Shown piece by piece: positions 52,434 to 62,291 of a DNA stretch of 64,000 nucleotides (positions are counted from its first letter, which is position 1; the number at the start of each line of letters is the position of its first letter). Below the pieces are notes generated by a model that made no database searches, was not told where the DNA came from, and saw nothing but the letters and a program-made list of their open reading frames with translations. The stretch comes from Corynebacterium freneyi (GTDB lineage: Bacteria; Actinomycetota; Actinomycetes; Mycobacteriales; Mycobacteriaceae). The stretch covers positions 1,984,001-2,048,000 of the forward strand of contig NZ_CP047357.1 of NCBI RefSeq assembly GCF_030408835.1. Direction: 5' to 3'. The position numbers and the translations under genes were made by a program.

Positions 52434-52697
52434 TGCCTCAAACGCTCCTTGGTTCACGGTGTCCCGCCCCGCGGTGGATCCGGCGGGCACGGGATGACGG
52501 TGGGCGGCTTCATCGGCCGCCCCGTGCAATCGACTGTCCGGGTGGACGGTCGACAAGTGTCCCCCACTCTAACCGGCATGGTGAGTTTCATGCCCATCGA
52601 CCCCGGGATTTCGCCGAGGGTAGTGTCGGGATGCGAAGCAAGCTTTGCGACGACACCTCCCCGGTCCACCGCGAAGGTGCGGTTTGGGGCGGTGATC

Positions 52698-53198
52698 ATG
52701 TCGGGATTGGAGAAGTCGGCGATGTCATCCACGAAGGGTTCTGGTGCCGGTGTCGGGTCGGGCGACGCCGGAGGGGCGGCCACCGGTGCCGCCGCCCAGA
52801 CCCCGAAGATCGGAGTGCGCAGCACCAGGCAGCGCAAGGCCGTGATCGCGGCGATGAACGACATCACGAAGTTCAGCTCCGCAAAGGACATTCATCGGGT
52901 GCTCGTGGAACGCGGCGACCAGGTCGGGTTGACCACCGTGTATCGGACGTTGCAGTCGCTGTCGGAGGTCAAGGCCGTGGATGTTCTGCACACCGATGCC
53001 GGTGAAGCGTTGTACCGGTTGTGCGGGGATCATCATCACCATCACCTGGTGTGCACCGATTGCGGTGAAACCGTGGAGATCGGCGGCGGCCCGGTGGAGG
53101 AATGGGCGGGTGACCTCGCCACCAAGCATGGTTTCCGGTTGACCGGTCATACCGCCGAGGTTTTCGGGGTGTGCGGCGACTGCCAGGAAGAGTCTTAG
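52698..53198 (+). CDS. zur: Zinc uptake regulator, Fur family
   Basis: The 166-residue product (ATG 52698; ATG 52722 also plausible) has a Gly/Ala-rich leader of 34 residues, then the Fur-family winged helix (RSTRQRKAVIAAMNDITKFSSAKDIHRVL ... VGLTTVYRTLQSLSE). The metal domain contains GDHHHHHLVCTDCGETVEI and GVCGDC: structural zinc cysteines C119/C122 and C159/C162 and the sensing His cluster. With zinc bound it represses zinc-uptake genes. No zinc transporter is visible nearby. One recurrent 11-mer (52642-52652) lies in the glyS-zur spacer. Confidence 0.92.
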   Translation: MSGLEKSAMSSTKGSGAGVGSGDAGGAATGAAAQTPKIGVRSTRQRKAVIAAMNDITKFSSAKDIHRVLVERGDQVGLTTVYRTLQSLSEVKAVDVLHTDAGEALYRLCGDHHHHHLVCTDCGETVEIGGGPVEEWAGDLATKHGFRLTGHTAEVFGVCGDCQEES

Positions 53199-53281
53199 AC
53201 GAAGACCGTTTGGCCGTTCCGAGAGGCCGTCTGGTTCGAGATCCCGCCTGGTTCGAAATTCCGTCTAACTGCCGAGCCCAT

Positions 53282-55159
53282 CTAGTTGGACCAGCTCCAC
53301 CATCCGGTCGACGTCGACTGCGCTTCTCTCCTGTCGGCTTGGTAGGTCGCCCACCAGGATTCGGACCAGCCGGGGGATCTGCGTGCCGCCGGCGAGTCGT
53401 TGAACTCGGGGGCCCGGCCCGGTTTCACGTGCCCGACTCGTCCGGTTTCCCGGGGGTGGGTGGCCCGCCCACTGGCATGGCCAGCATCCGCGTCGTCGTT
53501 TTCGCGGTGGTGTTCCGGGCAGCGGAGTGTGCAGTTGCCGATGTCGGTGGCCCCTCCGAATAGCCAGGCGTCGATGTGGTGCGTTTCGCACATGTCGGCG
53601 GGCTGTTCGCATCCGGGGTAGGTGCACACGGTCTCCGACGCCAGCAGCAGGACTCGCTGCCACAGGTCGGCGGTTCGCCGTGATCGGCCCAGGTCGAGTG
53701 GGCGTCCCGTGATGTCGTCGAGCAACGCCAACCACGCGTACTTGTGAGCCCCGAGGGTCACCAGTTCGGGCAGCGTCAGGTCGATGCCGGTGTTCGTCGG
53801 GAAGCGTTTGAACACCCGCCGCTCCCCTTCCGGCGGCCCTTCCCGTTGGGCGCTCTGAAGTTCGTCGTCGAAGTCCGAGGCCCTGATCGCCATCACGATC
53901 GACGCCACGCCGGCATTCGGGCGGTCGAGCGGTTGCGCGACTCCCGAGTACAGGTCGGCGACGAAGGGGCATCGTTCCGGGTCCCAGTAGGTTGATTCGG
54001 TGCGCAACCATCGCAGCAATCCCCGGCCATGGTCCTCCCCTGCGCCCTCCCCTGCGCCGTCGTCCGCCTCCGGCGCGTCGCTTCCGGCCCCGCTCCGGAC
54101 TCCACCTGCGGTTCCCGCTCTGCGGCTCACCTTCCCGGCGCCTCCGCCTCCGCCGCCCGACTCTCCGGCGGTCGCGGTTCCGCTCCGGACCCCGCCTGGC
54201 GCACCGAGATCAACACCATCCCCGGCATCCACCCCGACTCCCGCCGCAGCTCCGGCTCCGCTGTGCTGCAGCGCGAACAGCAGCACGTGGTGGAGGGCGT
54301 GCACGCGTCGTTGGGTCAGGGTTCGGGGATCTTTGACGCCGTCGGGCAGGTCGAGGAAGGCGCCGGGCCCGGCGTTGAGGTGCAGCAGCGCGTTAAGCAC
54401 TGCGGCGGTCGGCGCCGGCAGCATCGCGTCGAGTTTGCACAGTCCGTCGACGTTGGGCGCCCGGACGGTCAGCCTGGCCTGCGAGGTGCCGGCTTTGGTC
54501 GCCGATTTCCGTTTTTCCAGGCGTTTGCGGGCTTCGTTGGCGCACATCGACCGGAAGAGGTCGGCGGGCGTGGAGTCGATGTTGTCGGTGATGGCTTCGG
54601 CGACGTCCTCCATGAGTCCGTGCTCTTGTCCGGTGAAGCTGCCGAGCACTTCGTTCATTTGGTTGGATCGGCACACTGGGAAGTTGCCTTTTTTGGCGGA
54701 GGCTGCGAGTCGTTCGCCGATGGCGCGACGCCGGTGGAGTTGTTTTTCGGCGGCCTCCAGTTCTTCGGGGGTGGCGTCGGCGGGCGGGTCGGGGTCGGGT
54801 TCGGGGTGGAGTGCGTCGCGGTATGCGAGCAGGTGGCGTGCTTCGGTGTCGGTGATGTCGAACAGCCTCTTGAGGTATGACCGTGGCGTGGCGCGTCCGC
54901 CGCCGCGTTTGTGCAGTTCGTTGACGACGACGGCGTTGGCGTATTCGGCGAAGACGACGTCGGCGGCGCGCATGGCGTGGCGCAGCCTGACGACGCCGGC
55001 TTCGACGTGGTTGATCTCGTCGCCGTGGTGTCCGTCGCCGCCCACTGCCCCGATGGGCAGGGTGGTCAGTTGCCGGATCATGCCCTCTATGTTTCGCGTC
55101 AGCTTTGCGACGAGTCCCGCCAGGTCGTCGCCCGCCCCGTTGTCGTGTGCCGTCGACAT
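53282..55159 (-). CDS. DUF222 / HNH endonuclease (13E12-repeat family)
   Basis: ATG 55159 gives 625 residues. The N-terminal and central part is the DUF222 region (NIEGMIRQLTTLPIGAVGGDGHHGDEINHVEAGVVRLRHAMRAADVVFAEYANAV ... AREL-type helices). A Gly/Ala/Asp-rich linker lies at about 310-395, and a C-terminal HNH domain contains CTYPGCEQPADMCETHHIDAW, GGATDIGNCTLRCPEHHREND. 13E12-type genes occur in multiple copies in actinobacterial genomes and are often linked to mobile DNA. No flanking repeats or attachment site are evident. Biological role unknown. Confidence 0.85.
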   Translation of the reverse strand: MSTAHDNGAGDDLAGLVAKLTRNIEGMIRQLTTLPIGAVGGDGHHGDEINHVEAGVVRLRHAMRAADVVFAEYANAVVVNELHKRGGGRATPRSYLKRLFDITDTEARHLLAYRDALHPEPDPDPPADATPEELEAAEKQLHRRRAIGERLAASAKKGNFPVCRSNQMNEVLGSFTGQEHGLMEDVAEAITDNIDSTPADLFRSMCANEARKRLEKRKSATKAGTSQARLTVRAPNVDGLCKLDAMLPAPTAAVLNALLHLNAGPGAFLDLPDGVKDPRTLTQRRVHALHHVLLFALQHSGAGAAAGVGVDAGDGVDLGAPGGVRSGTATAGESGGGGGGAGKVSRRAGTAGGVRSGAGSDAPEADDGAGEGAGEDHGRGLLRWLRTESTYWDPERCPFVADLYSGVAQPLDRPNAGVASIVMAIRASDFDDELQSAQREGPPEGERRVFKRFPTNTGIDLTLPELVTLGAHKYAWLALLDDITGRPLDLGRSRRTADLWQRVLLLASETVCTYPGCEQPADMCETHHIDAWLFGGATDIGNCTLRCPEHHRENDDADAGHASGRATHPRETGRVGHVKPGRAPEFNDSPAARRSPGWSESWWATYQADRREAQSTSTGWWSWSN

Positions 55160-55390
55160 CGCCCCACCCCGAGTGATTGTTCGCTTTCCTGTTCGCACCC
55201 CGGACGCTATCAGCAGATCAAGATCGGCCGCGACGCATATTTGTTCGAATCCGCCATTCGGGCGGGCCGCCACCGGCGAAAGCGTCGTCGCAAAGCCGAA
55301 AGTGACCGATTCCGCGAATTTTTCCCAGGACCAGCCCCGCTCGCCTCCCCCGTCGTTGTACTCCGGTGGTTCCCGCCTATTTGCCGCCGC

Positions 55391-56143
55391 CTACTTGACG
55401 CCGCCGAAGCGACGGTCCCGCTTGGCGTATTCAACGACGGCGGCGCGCAGGTCCTCGCGGGTGAAGTCGGGGAACAGGCGGTCCTGGAACACGAGTTCGG
55501 CGTAGGCGGACTGCCACGGCAGGAAGTTGGAGGTGCGCTGTTCGCCGGAGGGGCGGAGGAACAGGTCGACGTCGGGCATGTCGGGTTCGTCGAGGAAGCG
55601 GGCGAAGTTCTTTTCGTCGATGTCGGTGGGCTTGATCTCCCCGGCTGCCGCGAGGCGTGCGATCTCGCGGGCGGCGTCGACGATTTCGGCGCGGCCGCCG
55701 TAGTTGACGCACATGTACAGGGTCATGTTGGTGTTGTCGGCGGTCTGGCGTTCGGCGGTTTCGAGTTCCTTGATCACGGAGCGCCACAGTCGGGGGCGTC
55801 GGCCGGCCCAGCGGACGCGGACGCCTTTGGCGTCGAGTTCGTCGCGGCGGCGGCGCAGGACGTCGCGGTTGAAGCCCATGAGGAATCGCACTTCGTCGGT
55901 GGAGCGTCGCCAGTTTTCGGTGGAGAAGGCGTAGGCGGACAGGTGGGGCACGCCCATTTCGAGGCATGCGTCGACGCAGTCCATGAGCACCGCTTCGCCG
56001 CGTTTGTGGCCTTCGGTGCGTTTCATTCCGCGTTCTTGGGCCCAGCGTCCGTTTCCGTCCATGACCAGGGCGATGTGGTTGGGGAGGAATTCTTCGGGGA
56101 CGGGGGAATCGTGCGGGATGGGGTTTGATTTCGGCGTCGTCAC
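55391..56143 (-). CDS. uppS: Undecaprenyl/decaprenyl diphosphate synthase (cis-prenyltransferase)
   Basis: GTG 56143 gives 250 residues, the usual size. The catalytic motif [17 protein letters not shown] has Asp29 for Mg-diphosphate binding. [12 protein letters not shown] and [26 protein letters not shown] are the other conserved cis-prenyltransferase blocks. It makes the polyprenyl carrier for cell-wall sugar transfer. Actinobacteria often have two such genes and this position (before recO) matches M. tuberculosis Rv2361c. The ribosome site is weak (GATGAAAAC). Confidence 0.93.
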   Translation of the reverse strand: MTTPKSNPIPHDSPVPEEFLPNHIALVMDGNGRWAQERGMKRTEGHKRGEAVLMDCVDACLEMGVPHLSAYAFSTENWRRSTDEVRFLMGFNRDVLRRRRDELDAKGVRVRWAGRRPRLWRSVIKELETAERQTADNTNMTLYMCVNYGGRAEIVDAAREIARLAAAGEIKPTDIDEKNFARFLDEPDMPDVDLFLRPSGEQRTSNFLPWQSAYAELVFQDRLFPDFTREDLRAAVVEYAKRDRRFGGVK

Positions 56144-56244
56144 GTTTTCATCATGCCCCACGGGGTGCGGCGGGCCCCAGTCCCGGTGGGCCTCAGTTCC
56201 GGCGGGCACCAGTTCCGCTGGGCTCGGTTCCGGTGGGCGTGGCT

Positions 56245-57204
56245 TTACGACGGTGTGCCGCGTCCCGGTGCGCCGGGGTGGGTTCGGGCGGTCGGCGTGG
56301 TCGAGGTGCGGGGGCTGCCGTCTTCTCCCCAGCGGGCGTCGACGAAGGACAGTGCCGCGACGCGTCGGCCGAGGTGGTGGTGGAGGTGAGCCGTCGCCAA
56401 GCCTCGGGCTTGTGAGGCGAGGGGGCGGAATCCTCGGCGGTCGGAGACGGCGTCGATGTAGTCCCAGCGGTCGTGGGCGAGCCACCACATCAGGCGGAGG
56501 ACGTCGGTGGGTGGGGTGGCGGCGCCGGGTGGGCGGCATTCGACGCATACTGCGCCGCCGGCGGCTGGGGCGAATGCCTTGTGGGGGCCGGGTTTTCCGC
56601 ATTGGGCGCAGTCGAAGAGGCTGGGGGCCCAGCCGGCTTCGCCCATGGCTTTGAGCAGGTATGCGGTGAGCAGGAGTCCGGGGGTGCGGCGGGGTGCGCC
56701 GCCATTGTGCCCGCCCAGCGTGCTGCTACGGTGGACGCCGTTTTCGGGGCCGCGTTCATCGGCGTTGGCGGCGTCGGCGTCGGTGACGGCGGTCGCGGCG
56801 ACATCGGCGGCGGTCGCGGAGTGTGCGAGGGCGTCGAGTGCGTCGACGGTGAGGTCCCACAGGCCCGGCGAGGGGGCGCCTTCTTCGCCGGCGAGGCGTT
56901 CGGCGGTTTCGAGGACTCCGCAGGCGCAGGTGTAGCGGGCGTAGTCGTCGACGATGGGTGCGGCCCACGTTCGGATCGTGTCGGCGCCGGTGATGGTGCC
57001 GAGGTTGCGGCCGGGGTGGATCTGCACGTCGGTTTCGACGAACGGCGCCAGCCTGGATCCGAAGCGGGATTTGGCGCGACGCACGCCTTTCGCCACGGCG
57101 CGGACGATGCCGTGGTTCCGGGTGAACAGGACGATGATCCGGTCGGCTTCCCCCAGGTCGTGACGCTTTACGACGATCGCCCGGTCGCGATAGCTCTCCG
57201 CCAT
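56245..57204 (-). CDS. recO: DNA repair protein RecO
   Basis: The 319-residue product starts [52 protein letters not shown], the conserved N-terminal OB-fold. The C-terminal half has a zinc site with [10 protein letters not shown] and CVECRPPG. RecO loads RecA on SSB-coated DNA with RecR. A Thr/Pro-rich tail follows the core ([18 protein letters not shown]). The stop is about 100 bp upstream of the uppS start codon, with the recurrent 11-mer (56242-56252) across the stop. Confidence 0.94.
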   Translation of the reverse strand: MAESYRDRAIVVKRHDLGEADRIIVLFTRNHGIVRAVAKGVRRAKSRFGSRLAPFVETDVQIHPGRNLGTITGADTIRTWAAPIVDDYARYTCACGVLETAERLAGEEGAPSPGLWDLTVDALDALAHSATAADVAATAVTDADAANADERGPENGVHRSSTLGGHNGGAPRRTPGLLLTAYLLKAMGEAGWAPSLFDCAQCGKPGPHKAFAPAAGGAVCVECRPPGAATPPTDVLRLMWWLAHDRWDYIDAVSDRRGFRPLASQARGLATAHLHHHLGRRVAALSFVDARWGEDGSPRTSTTPTARTHPGAPGRGTPS

Positions 57205-57225
57205 CGTTGGTTGCGTGGTCTCCCG

Positions 57226-57717
57226 TTAGGGGCGCTGCTCGAGGTTCTGCAGCGACTGGGCGGAGCGGATGAGTGCGAGGCTCGATTCCAGCAGCACGCG
57301 AACCAGGGCGAGCTGCAGGATGACGGCGATGAGGATGAAGGGCACGCCGAACAGCAGGAAAAGCAGCCCGATGCCGGAGTCGAGGTCGAAGGCGCCGGCT
57401 GCGCCGGTGATGATCCACACCAGGGCGCCGAGGGCGACGACGATGGTGACCAGGACGTAGATGGTCTTCACGATCGACGGCGTGGCGTACTGGCGGAAGG
57501 AGAAGTCGAACAACGCGGAGAGGAAACTGGCGTCACGGCCGGCGGCTGCGGGGGCGGGGGCGCCGGTTGCGCCGTTGGCGGGGTACCCGGAGTAGTCGGG
57601 GTACCCGGCCTGGGGGTTGTGCTGGCCCGCGGTCGAGTAGCCGTCGGCGGGGTTTCCCCATCCGCCGTCACCGGAGTAGTTGCCGAAGCCGTTTCCCGGG
57701 TTGTTCGCGTCGGTCAC
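57226..57717 (-). CDS. DUF4282 domain membrane protein
   Basis: The 163-residue product has a Gly/Asn/Tyr-rich leader of about 60 residues (NPGNGFGNYSGDGGWGNPADGYSTAGQ). The DUF4282 core follows: FLSALFDFSFRQYATPSIVKTIYVLVTIVVALGALVWII and a second membrane helix pair (LLFLLFGVPFILIAVILQLALVRVLLES). Function unknown. It lies just upstream of recO on the same strand, with 21 bp between them. Confidence 0.82.
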   Translation of the reverse strand: MTDANNPGNGFGNYSGDGGWGNPADGYSTAGQHNPQAGYPDYSGYPANGATGAPAPAAAGRDASFLSALFDFSFRQYATPSIVKTIYVLVTIVVALGALVWIITGAAGAFDLDSGIGLLFLLFGVPFILIAVILQLALVRVLLESSLALIRSAQSLQNLEQRP

Positions 57718-57881
57718 GGTTCACCTTTCGCACGTTTATGGATCGTTTATGGATGTTCTCGCCCGTGGGCGAATGATGAGGTTACCCGGCGCCCCGGATT
57801 CCACCGGACGCAGCCCGGAAAAGGGGCACCTTCTCCGGTCTGCCGGACCGCGAGCTCGGCCGTGTCCCGCAGCCTCCCGCT

Positions 57882-58847
57882 CTAGAACCCCAGGCGTCCC
57901 AGCTGCTTCGGGTCGGACTGCCAGTCCTTGAGCACCTTGATGCGCAGGTCCAGGTAGACGTTGCCGCCGAGCAGTTCCATGAGGGACTTTCGGGCCTTGT
58001 GCACGGTGGTGCGCATGCGCCTGCCGTCCTTGCCCATGAGGATGTGCTTCTGGCCGGGACGTTCGACGTAGATGACGGCGTGGACGTCGGTGACGCCCTC
58101 GCGGTCGGGGTTCGGCATGACTTCGTCGATTTGGACGGCGACGGAGTGCGGCAGTTCATCGCGGAGGCCGCCGAGGGCCGCTTCGCGGATGAGTTCGGCC
58201 ATGCGCGTGTCGCGGTCTTCGTCGGTGACGTGGCCGGACGGGTAGTACTTGGGGCCCTCCGGCAGCAGCGACGCCATGACGTTGACGAGGGTTTCCAGGT
58301 TTTCGCCGGAGTTCGACGACACGGGCACGAGTTCGGCTTCCGCGCCGAGCAGGTCGTGGAGTTCCATGAGGCGTTCGGCGATGACGTCGCGGCCGACCTT
58401 GTCGGTCTTGGTGACGATGCCCATCATCGTCGTGTTCGGGCATTCCTTGCGGACGGATTCGAGGATCCACCGGTCGCCGGGGCCGATTTTTTCGTCGGCG
58501 GGCACGGACATGGCGATGAGATCGACGTCGGCGTAGGCCTCGGCGACCATGTCGTTGAGGCGGTGGCCCAGCAGTTTGCGGGGCTTGTGCAGGCCGGGGG
58601 TGTCCACGACGATGATCTGGCAGTCGTCGCGGTGCACCACGCCGCGCACGGGGTGGCGGGTGGTTTCCGGTTGGTCGGCGGTGATGGCGATCTTCTCGCC
58701 GACGAGGGCGTTGGTCAGGGTGGATTTGCCGGTGTTGGGGCGCCCCACGATGGACACGAATCCGGAGCGGTGGCCCGGCGGGGTGGCGTAGTCGTCGGAA
58801 TCGCCGCCGATTCCGGCGCCGGCCAGCATGTCGTCCAGGTTTCCCAT
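57882..58847 (-). CDS. era: GTPase Era
   Basis: ATG 58847 follows AGGAGAAC, placed across the stop of the upstream CBS-domain gene. The 321-residue product has G1 GRPNTGKSTLTNAL, G2/G3 TTRHPVRGVV and DTPGLHKP, G4 TKTD, G5 SSNSGEN, and a C-terminal KH domain with HILMGKDGRRMRTTVHKARKSLMELLGGNVYLDLRIKV. Era helps mature 16S rRNA in the small subunit. Its C-terminus ends LGRLGF. Confidence 0.96.
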   Translation of the reverse strand: MGNLDDMLAGAGIGGDSDDYATPPGHRSGFVSIVGRPNTGKSTLTNALVGEKIAITADQPETTRHPVRGVVHRDDCQIIVVDTPGLHKPRKLLGHRLNDMVAEAYADVDLIAMSVPADEKIGPGDRWILESVRKECPNTTMMGIVTKTDKVGRDVIAERLMELHDLLGAEAELVPVSSNSGENLETLVNVMASLLPEGPKYYPSGHVTDEDRDTRMAELIREAALGGLRDELPHSVAVQIDEVMPNPDREGVTDVHAVIYVERPGQKHILMGKDGRRMRTTVHKARKSLMELLGGNVYLDLRIKVLKDWQSDPKQLGRLGF

Positions 58848-58848
58848 G

Positions 58849-60192
58849 TCAGTTCTCCTCTTGTTCGTGTCCCGCGGCGGCGTCCGCCGGTTCCGGGTCG
58901 ACGGGTTCGACCACGACGGCGTGGACCCGCATGCGGCCGCGGCGGTCGCGTGCGCCTTCGGCGGTGAAGCGCAGTCCGGCGGCCTCCACTTCGGCGCCCG
59001 GCAGCGGGACGCGTCCGAGACCGTAGGCGAGCAACCCGGATACCGTGTCGACTTCGTCGTCGACACCGTCGTCGAATCGGACTTCACGTCCCTCGGCTTC
59101 GTCGTAAAGCTCCACGAGTTCGCCGAGGGACAACCTGGCCATGACCCGGTACCGGCCGTCGCCGAGGGGTTCGATGGGCGCCCGTTCGTCTTCATCGTAT
59201 TCGTCCGCGATCTCGCCGACGATTTCCTCGAGGATGTCCTCGATGGAGATCAGCCCCGCCACGCCGCCGTACTCGTCGACGAGGATGGCGATGTGGTTGC
59301 GGTCGCGTTGCATTTCGTCGAGCAGGTCGTCGAGGGGTTTGGAGTCCGGCACGAACGTGGCGGCGCGCATGACGTCGGTGACGGGGACGCTGCGGCCACC
59401 GTCGGTGAGCGAGTAGGTCTGCTGCACCAGGTCCTTCAGGTAGACGATGCCGACGATGTCGTCGGCGCCGTCGCCGATGACCGGGATGCGCGAGTGGCCC
59501 GACCGGACGCACAGGGCGACGGCCTGGCCGGCGTGCTTCTCCGATTCGATCCACACCATTTCCGGGCGCGGCACCATCACCGACCGTGCGGACGTCGACG
59601 CCAGGTCGAAGACGGATTGGATCATGCGGCGTTCGTCGTGTTCGACGATGCCGCGTTCGCGGGCGATGTCGACCATTTCGCGCAGTTCGACTTCGCCGGA
59701 AAATGGGCCGTCGCGGAAGCCGCCGCCGGGGGTGAGCACGTTGCCCACCCAGATCAGGAGCTTTTCGACGGGGCCGAGCAGGCGGGAGACGGCGCCGAGG
59801 ATGACGGCGGAGGCGAGCGACACCGCGTAGGGGTTGCGGCGTCCGAGGGTGCGCGAGGTGACGCCGAGGACCAGGTAGCTGAACAGCGTCATGGCCACGA
59901 TCGCCGCGGTGATCGCCCAGGCGTCGGACCGGATGTATTCCATCGCGAGGACGGCGACGAGGACGGAGCCGGAGACTTCGCACACCGTGCGCAGCAGCAC
60001 GAGGACGTTGACGTTGCGGGCACGGTAGTCCAGGACGCGGACCAGTGCTTTCGCACCGGCGACTTCGTCGCGGACCATTTCATTGGCGCGCGCCCGGGAG
60101 ATGGACGATACGGCGGTTTCGACGGTGTTGAGTACGCCGGCGATGGCCATGAGGAGGATGACCGCGAGGATCATCCATGCCGATGCGGTCAT
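58849..60192 (-). CDS. CorC/HlyC-type CBS-domain membrane protein
   Basis: The 447-residue product has an N-terminal DUF21 membrane domain with four helices ([26 protein letters not shown]). A CBS pair follows ([18 protein letters not shown] ... [52 protein letters not shown]), then the C-terminal CorC/HlyC domain. Family members are implicated in Mg2+ efflux; the old hemolysin label is historical. ATG 60192 overlaps the ybeY stop. The tail is a Glu/Asp/Pro-rich stretch. Confidence 0.9.
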   Translation of the reverse strand: MTASAWMILAVILLMAIAGVLNTVETAVSSISRARANEMVRDEVAGAKALVRVLDYRARNVNVLVLLRTVCEVSGSVLVAVLAMEYIRSDAWAITAAIVAMTLFSYLVLGVTSRTLGRRNPYAVSLASAVILGAVSRLLGPVEKLLIWVGNVLTPGGGFRDGPFSGEVELREMVDIARERGIVEHDERRMIQSVFDLASTSARSVMVPRPEMVWIESEKHAGQAVALCVRSGHSRIPVIGDGADDIVGIVYLKDLVQQTYSLTDGGRSVPVTDVMRAATFVPDSKPLDDLLDEMQRDRNHIAILVDEYGGVAGLISIEDILEEIVGEIADEYDEDERAPIEPLGDGRYRVMARLSLGELVELYDEAEGREVRFDDGVDDEVDTVSGLLAYGLGRVPLPGAEVEAAGLRFTAEGARDRRGRMRVHAVVVEPVDPEPADAAAGHEQEEN

Positions 60193-60884
60193 CGCTGCGT
60201 GCCCGCCCCACGGTCGTCGTCGTTTCGGCCGTCACCGTCGCGGCCACGGCCGGCGTCGCCACGGCCGGCGTCGCCACGCGCGTCGCCACCATGTGCGTTA
60301 CCAGCATGCGCGTTGCCGCCATGCACATCGCCGCCGAGCTGTTCGTCGAGTTGCTCGCGGTCGGCGGCCGACGGGAAGGCGCCCGGGTTGATGGGCTTGG
60401 CCGGGAAGTCGGCGCCGCGGCGTTCGACGTCGTCGTACCAGTCGGCGAGCAGGCCGTTCTGGAGCGCGAACATGCGGCGCTCCTCGTCGGCCTCGATGTG
60501 GTCGTATCCGAGCAGGTGCAGCAGGCCGTGGACGGTGAGCAGGACCAGTTCGTGGCTGAGCGGGTGGCCGGCCTTCTCCGCCTGGCGGGCGGCGAAGTCG
60601 GGGCACAGCACGATGTCGCCGAGCATCGACGGGCCGGGTTGCGGCGCATCCGGGCGGCCGGAGCCGGGGGTGAGCTCGTCCATGGGGAAGCTCATGACGT
60701 CGGTCGGGCCGGGCAGGTCGAGCCAGCGGATGTGCAGGTCCTCGATGGTCGGTTCGTCGACGAGGTGGATCGACAGTTCCGCGGCCGGGTGGACGTCCAT
60801 CCGGCCCAGGGCGTAGCGGGCGACGTCGATGAGCGATTCCTCGCTGACGCCGCGGCCGGATTCGTTGAAGACCTCGATGCTCAT
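60189..60884 (-). CDS. ybeY: Endoribonuclease YbeY with a low-complexity tail
   Basis: ATG 60884 gives 231 residues. The zinc motif H119-G-L-L-H123-L-L-G-Y-D-H129 is complete. [11 protein letters not shown] and [16 protein letters not shown] are the other YbeY blocks. The enzyme matures the 16S rRNA 3' end and takes part in ribosome quality control. The family usually ends near residue 155. Here a tail of about 50 residues made of Gly, Asp, Asn, His and Arg repeats follows ([21 protein letters not shown]). It lies between phoH and the CorC-type gene. Confidence 0.93.
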   Translation of the reverse strand: MSIEVFNESGRGVSEESLIDVARYALGRMDVHPAAELSIHLVDEPTIEDLHIRWLDLPGPTDVMSFPMDELTPGSGRPDAPQPGPSMLGDIVLCPDFAARQAEKAGHPLSHELVLLTVHGLLHLLGYDHIEADEERRMFALQNGLLADWYDDVERRGADFPAKPINPGAFPSAADREQLDEQLGGDVHGGNAHAGNAHGGDARGDAGRGDAGRGRDGDGRNDDDRGAGTQR

Positions 60885-60933
60885 CGTCTCATGCTCCTGT
60901 TTCCACTGTCGTTGCCCGTGTTGTCGCGGCCCA

Positions 60934-62178
60934 TCACCGCTCGTCCCCCGAGTCCCACATCCAGTCGCGGCCGGGGCCGGGGTTCGTGCCGCCGCCGCGC
61001 TTGTTCTTGCCGCGCCCGGTGCCGTCCCGCCCGGCCACGTCGCGCTTGTTCTTGCCGCGCCCGGGTTTCGTGGATTCGGTCGTCCCACGTTCGGCCCTCC
61101 CGCGCTCGGTCTTCGCCCGCTCGGTTTTCGCCCGTTCGGCGCGTTCCTGCTCGGCGGCGTCGTAGTCGTCGTAGGCCTCGACGATGGCGGAGACGAGCGA
61201 GTGCCGGACGACGTCGGCCGCGCCGAGGTGCGGGAAGGCGATGCCGTCGATGTCGCCGAGGATGCGGCGCACGACGTCGAGGCCGGAGCGCTGCCCGCGG
61301 GGCAGGTCGACCTGGGTGGCGTCGCCGGTGACGACCATCTTGGCGCCGAAGCCGAGTCGGGTGAGGAACATCTTCATCTGCGCGGGCGTGGTGTTCTGCG
61401 CTTCGTCGAGGATGATGAATGCGTTGTTCAGCGTCCGTCCGCGCATGTACGCGAGCGGGGCGACTTCGATGACGCCGGACTCCATGAGTTTCGGGATCAT
61501 CTCCGGGTCCATCATGTCGCGCAACGCGTCGTGGAGGGGCCGCAGGTAGGGGTCGATTTTTTCGTGGAGGGTGCCGGGCAGGAAGCCGAGGTTTTCACCG
61601 GCTTCGACGGCGGGGCGGGTCAGGATGATCCGTTCGACGTCCTTGCGCTGCAGCGCCTGGACGGCCTTGGCCATGGCCAGGTACGTCTTTCCGGTGCCGG
61701 CGGGGCCGATGCCGAAGATGATGGTGTTGCGGTCGATGGCGTCGACGTAGTCCTTCTGGCCCTGGGTGTTGGGGCGGACGATTTTGCCCCGGCGGGCGAT
61801 GATCTCCGCGCCGAGGACGTCGGCCGCACCGCCGGATCCGCCGGCCGCCCCGTCGCGGGCGTCGTCCCCGACGATGCCGACGGCGCGCGTCACGGAGTCG
61901 GTGGACAGTTCGTGGCCGCGGCGCGCCATGGATTCGAGTTCCTTGAAGGCCCGGGCCGCGGTGGCGACCTGGGAGGGGCGGCCGGTGACGGTGACGGTGG
62001 TGCCGCGGGCGTGGACGTCCGCGCCGAGGAGGTTTTCGAGGAGGCGCAGGTTGCGATCGGCGTGCCCGAATACGGTCGGTGCGTGCGCGGGGTCGAGTTC
62101 GACGATCGCCTGGGTGCGGTGGTCGACGGCGTGTCGTTCGGGGCGTCGTCGTTCGGGTTGTCGGGTCGGATCCGTCAC
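60934..62178 (-). CDS. phoH: PhoH-family ATPase with basic repetitive tail
   Basis: GTG 62178 is the best start I can see, but no strong ribosome site settles it; 414 residues. An N-terminal KH-like region precedes the ATPase core with Walker [38 protein letters not shown], and Walker [26 protein letters not shown]. The last 60 residues are Lys/Arg/Glu repeats ([24 protein letters not shown] twice). The protein is linked to RNA handling through its constant partner YbeY, 49 bp downstream. A distinct PIN-PhoH protein is encoded at 33948-35402. Confidence 0.92.
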   Translation of the reverse strand: MTDPTRQPERRRPERHAVDHRTQAIVELDPAHAPTVFGHADRNLRLLENLLGADVHARGTTVTVTGRPSQVATAARAFKELESMARRGHELSTDSVTRAVGIVGDDARDGAAGGSGGAADVLGAEIIARRGKIVRPNTQGQKDYVDAIDRNTIIFGIGPAGTGKTYLAMAKAVQALQRKDVERIILTRPAVEAGENLGFLPGTLHEKIDPYLRPLHDALRDMMDPEMIPKLMESGVIEVAPLAYMRGRTLNNAFIILDEAQNTTPAQMKMFLTRLGFGAKMVVTGDATQVDLPRGQRSGLDVVRRILGDIDGIAFPHLGAADVVRHSLVSAIVEAYDDYDAAEQERAERAKTERAKTERGRAERGTTESTKPGRGKNKRDVAGRDGTGRGKNKRGGGTNPGPGRDWMWDSGDER

Positions 62179-62291
62179 GCCGGGTGGAACCTCGTTTCCT
62201 TGGCGGGTTGGTGGTGCGGGTCGGTGAGGCGGTTGGTGGTCGGCGCGCCGGGGGCGGGGCGTCGACGGGTTTGTCACGATCTTAGGTCGTC

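Noticed and set aside
53282..55159. An intein or group I/II intron homing site for the HNH protein
   Set aside because: The HNH domain belongs to a free-standing DUF222 protein; no split host gene or intron structure is visible around it.
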